From: Candidatus Dormiibacterota bacterium
Lineage (GTDB): Bacteria; Chloroflexota; Dormibacteria; Dormibacterales; Dormibacteraceae
DNA: 26,198 nucleotides
Direction: 5' to 3'
NCBI GenBank assembly: GCA_003151665.1
Contig: PLYD01000155.1
Coordinates: forward strand, 1 to 26,198
In this document: positions 23,683-26,198 of the stretch, piece after piece
How the letters are laid out: each line of letters begins with the position of its first letter
How positions within the stretch are numbered: the stretch's first letter is position 1
Notes under the pieces: model-generated
Databases searched by the model: none
What the model saw: the letters and a program-made list of their open reading frames with translations, nothing else
Told to the model about the DNA's origin: nothing
Translations under genes and position numbers: made by a program

Positions 23683-23949
23683 CGCTGTCGCCCAGATGTT
23701 CATTCCAGCCTCAAAGTAGCCGAACTTCACCTGGTCTGAGCCGAACCCGGCATCCATGAGTATCGACCGCATGTCGGCCTGCTGGTACTGGCGTTTGTGC
23801 TCATCCAATTCTTCGGCACTGACCATGCTCAGTCTCGCAAGCAGCTTTAGAAGCCCCTCCGTCCAGTAAGCCGGGGTCGTCATCACAGCGGGGACCAAAT
23901 CCAGATGCGCCGTCGTCAGGACCTCGCGCGCGACTCCCACACCCGAGCT
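23668..23949 (-). pseudogene. SAM-dependent methyltransferase, 3' fragment
   Basis: About 90 residues survive. VLTTAHLDLVPAVMTTPAYW, then SAEELDEHKRQYQQADMRSI, DAGF and FGYFEAGMNIWATA are the kind of C-terminal half found in class I methyltransferases of polysaccharide gene clusters. The SAM-binding N-terminal half (the glycine-rich E/DxGxGxG motif) is missing: the fragment stops within 10 bases of the aldehyde dehydrogenase stop codon (TAG, 23950-23952), and its frame happens to be that of the dehydrogenase. Nothing suggests a functional start; GTG 23940 has no ribosome site. It overlaps the 3' end of the convergent GT2 gene by 15 bases. Most likely a deletion remnant. Confidence 0.68.
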
Positions 23950-25323
23950 CTAGGTTTTCGCCGGGCCAACCCACACGGTCTGGATGTTGGTGAACTCTCG
24001 GATTCCGTGGGCCGACAGCTCCCGGCCGTAGCCTGACCTCTTCACCCCGCCGAACGGCAGGCGTGCGTCCGAGGCCACCATTCCGTTGATGAAAACAAGG
24101 CCGGCCTCGACCCGCTCGGCCATCATCTGGCCGCGCTCGACGTCACTTGTCCAGATGCTCGAGCCAAGCCCGAAGTCCGTGTCATTGGCGACGCGGAGCG
24201 CCTCTTCGGCATCCTTGACGCGAATGACCGCGGCCACAGGGCCGAAGGTTTCCTCGTTGTAGACCGGCATCCCCGGCTTCACGCCGGTCAGCACCGTGGG
24301 CTCGAAGAAGTTCCCGCCGGTCTTCAGACGGTGGCCGCCGGCCAGGACCTTGGCGCCTTTGCTGATCGACTCCTTGACCTGGCGCTCGAGATCGTCGACG
24401 AGGTCGGGCCTCGCGAGGGGCCCCACCTGGTTGGCGCGATCGGTCGGGTCCCCCACCTTGAGCGCTGCGACGGCTTTCGAGAACAGCTCCTCGAACTCGT
24501 CGGCGATGGGCTCGGCGACGATGAACCTTTTCGCGGCGATGCAACTCTGGCCGTTGTTCTGGTTGCGTGCACGACAGGCGACCGTGGCCGCCGTCTTGAC
24601 GTCCGCATCTTCGAGCACGATGAAAGGGTCCGAGCCGCCCAGCTCGAGCACCGACTTCTTCAACGCCTTGCCGGCCGCCGATGCGACGAGCTCGCCGGCT
24701 GCTTCTGAGCCGGTCAGCGTGACGCCAGCGACGCGGCGGTCGGCGATGATCCCCGCCACAGGCCCGGGGCCGATGAGCAGCGTCTGGAACACCCCCTTGG
24801 GGACTCCTGCCTCGCGAAAGACGTCCTCGATCGCCAACGCGCACTGCGGCACATTCGATGCGTGCTTCAACAGCATCACGTTGCCTGCCGCGAGCGCGGG
24901 AAGCCCGGCACGAAAGGCCTGCCAGAAAGGAAAGTTCCAGGGCATCACGGCGAGGATCACGCCCAGGGGCTGGTACCTGAGGTAGCTCTTGGTGGCCGTG
25001 CTGTCAATCGGCTCGTCGGCCAGGAGGCGCGCGGCGTTGTCGGCGATCCAGGTCGCGGTCCAAGCGCACTTCTCGACTTCGCCCTCGGCTTCAACGATGG
25101 GCTTGCCCATCTCCGCCGTCATCAGGGCGGCGAAGCGCGATTTCTCCGCCCTCAGGACGCCGGCCACCGCTCGCAGGAGGGCGGTTCGCAAATCCATGCC
25201 CGCGTCGCGCCAGGCATGCCTGGAGGACCAGGCCCGCTCCACGGCGGCTTCGATGCCGGCTGCGTCCAGCTCGGGGAAGCTGGCCAGTTCCTTGCCGTTC
25301 GAGGGGTCAATTGATCTGAGCAT
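23950..25323 (-). CDS. gabD: NAD(P)-dependent succinate-semialdehyde dehydrogenase-type aldehyde dehydrogenase
   Basis: The 457-residue protein oxidises succinate semialdehyde (or a related aldehyde) to the acid, typically the last step of the GABA shunt. ATG 25323 begins MLRSIDPSNGKEL, the normal family N-terminus; the longer frame to 25827 is an antisense shadow of glgE. VMPWNFPFWQAFRAGLPAL holds the catalytic Asn, LTGSEAAGELVASAAG the cofactor loop, E227 (LELGGSDPF) is the general base and C261 (NNGQSCIAAKRF) the nucleophile. ETFGPVAAVIRV and the C-terminal FGGVKRSGYGRELS are intact. QSCIAAKRF and the short length match the mycobacterial-type GabD1 class. It is divergent from glgE with 39 bases between starts; TACTCT lies 7 nt upstream. 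The substrate is inferred from family only. Confidence 0.9.
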   Translation of the reverse strand: MLRSIDPSNGKELASFPELDAAGIEAAVERAWSSRHAWRDAGMDLRTALLRAVAGVLRAEKSRFAALMTAEMGKPIVEAEGEVEKCAWTATWIADNAARLLADEPIDSTATKSYLRYQPLGVILAVMPWNFPFWQAFRAGLPALAAGNVMLLKHASNVPQCALAIEDVFREAGVPKGVFQTLLIGPGPVAGIIADRRVAGVTLTGSEAAGELVASAAGKALKKSVLELGGSDPFIVLEDADVKTAATVACRARNQNNGQSCIAAKRFIVAEPIADEFEELFSKAVAALKVGDPTDRANQVGPLARPDLVDDLERQVKESISKGAKVLAGGHRLKTGGNFFEPTVLTGVKPGMPVYNEETFGPVAAVIRVKDAEEALRVANDTDFGLGSSIWTSDVERGQMMAERVEAGLVFINGMVASDARLPFGGVKRSGYGRELSAHGIREFTNIQTVWVGPAKT

Positions 25324-25330
25324 GCCTATC

Positions 25331-25336
25331 AGAGTA
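25331..25336 (-). promoter_or_regulatory. candidate leaderless -10 box for aldehyde dehydrogenase gene
   Basis: TACTCT on the minus strand, ending 7 nt before ATG 25323. It is only 13 bases from the opposite-facing box of glgE, so polymerases at the two promoters would exclude one another. Confidence 0.42.
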
Positions 25337-25349
25337 ATGCGGCTCACTT

Positions 25350-25355
25350 TACGAT
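25350..25355 (+). promoter_or_regulatory. candidate leaderless -10 box for glgE
   Basis: TACGAT ends 7 nt before GTG 25363 and supports that start rather than ATG 25405. No ribosome-binding site is visible. Confidence 0.42.
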
Positions 25356-25362
25356 TGCACCA

Positions 25363-26198
25363 GTGGCCCGCTCTCCCGTCAAAAGACGCCCCGATACACC
25401 TTCCATGCCGGCCGCCAAGGCGCCTGGCGTCCAGGTCGACGGGCGGCGCCGGGTGGCGATCGAGGCGATTTCGCCCGAAGTGGAGGCGGGTCGATTCCCA
25501 GCCAAGCGCTCGTTGGGCGAAAAGGTCGCAATCGAGGCTGACGTTTTCGCCGACGGCCACGACGCGGTCGCTTGCGTCATTCGCTACCGCCACCAGTCGG
25601 AGGTCGCGTGGGCCGAGGTGCCGATGGTGACCCTGGGCAACGACCGGTGGCGCGCCGAAGTCATAGTCAGCCAGCTTGGGCGCTATCTCTACACGGTCCA
25701 GGGATGGGTCGACCGCTTTCAGACGTGGCGCCTTCAGCTTGCCAAGCGCGTCGCGGGAGGGCAGGACGTGAGACAGGAGCTCAAGGTGGGCGCGCAGCTG
25801 GTCGAAGCAGCGGCTAAACGAGCCCAAGGCGTCGACGCAGATTTACTGACCAAGCATGCGGAAGCCCTCGGCAGTGGAACCGCAACGATCAGCAAAGACG
25901 TGATCGATCTCATGGACCGCTATCCCGACAGGAGCCAGGCCGTCACCTACCCCCGCGAGCTCGAGATGCTCGTCGATCCTGAGCGTGCCCGCTTCAGCGC
26001 CTGGTACGAGCTGTTCCCCAGGTCGGCCGGGGAGCCCGGTCGCCACGGCACTTTCCGAGACGTCGAAAAACGCCTGCCCTACATAGCGGGCATGGGCTTC
26101 GACGTCCTTTACCTGCCGCCCATCCATCCGATCGGACGCACCAATCGCAAGGGAGCCAACAACATCATCAAGGCATCGCCAGGCGAGCCTGGCAGCCC
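25363..26198 (+). CDS. glgE: alpha-1,4-glucan:maltose-1-phosphate maltosyltransferase, 5' part (runs off the window)
   Basis: The frame is open to the window end, giving 278 residues of a protein usually of about 650-700. GlgE adds maltose from maltose-1-phosphate to alpha-glucan, usually with TreS and maltokinase in the trehalose-to-glucan route. The N-terminal beta domain shows ISPEVEAGRFPAKRSLGEKV and GRYLYTVQGWVDRFQTWR; next comes a helical domain (VGAQLVEAAAKRA), the FSAWYELFPRSAG motif, and the start of the GH13 barrel: IAGMGFDVLYLPPIHPIGR followed by KGANN. All match GlgE rather than amylase. The catalytic Asp and Glu lie beyond the edge. GTG 25363 (with TACGAT upstream) is preferred; ATG 25405 is possible. 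It diverges from the aldehyde dehydrogenase gene. Confidence 0.9.
   Translation, partial: MARSPVKRRPDTPSMPAAKAPGVQVDGRRRVAIEAISPEVEAGRFPAKRSLGEKVAIEADVFADGHDAVACVIRYRHQSEVAWAEVPMVTLGNDRWRAEVIVSQLGRYLYTVQGWVDRFQTWRLQLAKRVAGGQDVRQELKVGAQLVEAAAKRAQGVDADLLTKHAEALGSGTATISKDVIDLMDRYPDRSQAVTYPRELEMLVDPERARFSAWYELFPRSAGEPGRHGTFRDVEKRLPYIAGMGFDVLYLPPIHPIGRTNRKGANNIIKASPGEPGS

Noticed and set aside
25324..25827. Extension of the aldehyde dehydrogenase frame to 25827
   Set aside because: It lies opposite the glgE coding sequence and shows no dehydrogenase similarity; family N-terminus starts at ATG 25323.
1..26198. CRISPR arrays, tRNA/rRNA genes, insertion sequences, integrases, toxin-antitoxin pairs or defence islands
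   Set aside because: No regularly spaced repeats, clover-leaf sequences, transposase or nuclease motifs were seen on either strand. A covariance-model scan was not possible here and would be needed to exclude small RNAs.

Overview
The window is GC-rich DNA, apparently chromosomal and from a free-living bacterium. Coding is dense: 23 apparently intact genes including one cut by the right edge, plus three broken gene remnants. I see no rRNA, tRNA, CRISPR array, phage or insertion-sequence gene. An F420-type deazaflavin reductase, a GlgE maltosyltransferase, a Caa3-type CtaG, a stand-alone CUT2 sugar ATPase of the FrcA kind, and many genes with a TANNNT box 6-9 nt before the start codon (leaderless style) suggest a soil lineage near Actinomycetota, Chloroflexota or Candidatus Dormibacterota. 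That placement is inference; nothing here fixes the phylum.

Layout. 1-450: the 3' two-thirds of leuD, without a recognisable 5' end. 450-2117 (-): ilvD, so branched-chain amino acid genes sit side by side. 2135-3686 (+): a damaged polysaccharide locus, with a GT4 glycosyltransferase 5' part joined to the last part of a GDP-mannose 4,6-dehydratase gene, then an intact GT2 gene. 3720-5552 (-): a polytopic GT-C-like membrane protein. 5578-9924: ctaG (-), a double-DinB protein (+), then a leftward set of a polytopic membrane protein, a membrane-anchored cupredoxin-fold protein and a small membrane protein, probably linked to respiration or metal handling. 10012-12787 (+): a complete polar amino acid ABC importer (binding lipoprotein, permease, ATPase). 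12774-13973 (-): a ROK-family repressor, divergent from a CUT2 sugar importer (14195-18771) that has two different binding lipoproteins, a half-size ATPase and one permease. The shared control region holds a perfect 12-bp inverted repeat with a TTGACA box in each arm. 18947-22820 (+): lon protease, F420-type reductase, CoA-binding protein and CYTH phosphatase/cyclase. 22858-23682 (+): a second GT2 gene closely matching the first, followed by a methyltransferase 3' fragment (-). 23950-25323 (-): succinate-semialdehyde-type aldehyde dehydrogenase. 25363-end (+): glgE, truncated by the window.

How it fits together. Two nutrient importers (amino acid and sugar) and the GlgE alpha-glucan enzyme point to a heterotroph that scavenges and stores carbon. 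The ROK protein is the obvious regulator of the sugar operon. The polysaccharide genes look like remnants of a once larger exopolysaccharide cluster: two nearly identical GT2 genes about 20 kb apart, each beside a truncated polysaccharide-type gene.

I did not find a clearly new multi-gene defence or biosynthetic system. The most informative signals are the chimeric GT4-gmd pseudogene, the ROK operator/promoter architecture, the leaderless promoter pattern, and a compound intergenic hairpin element with an inverted partial copy. No stretch over 300 bases lacks a gene; the longest gap is about 210 bases (13985-14194) and is regulatory.
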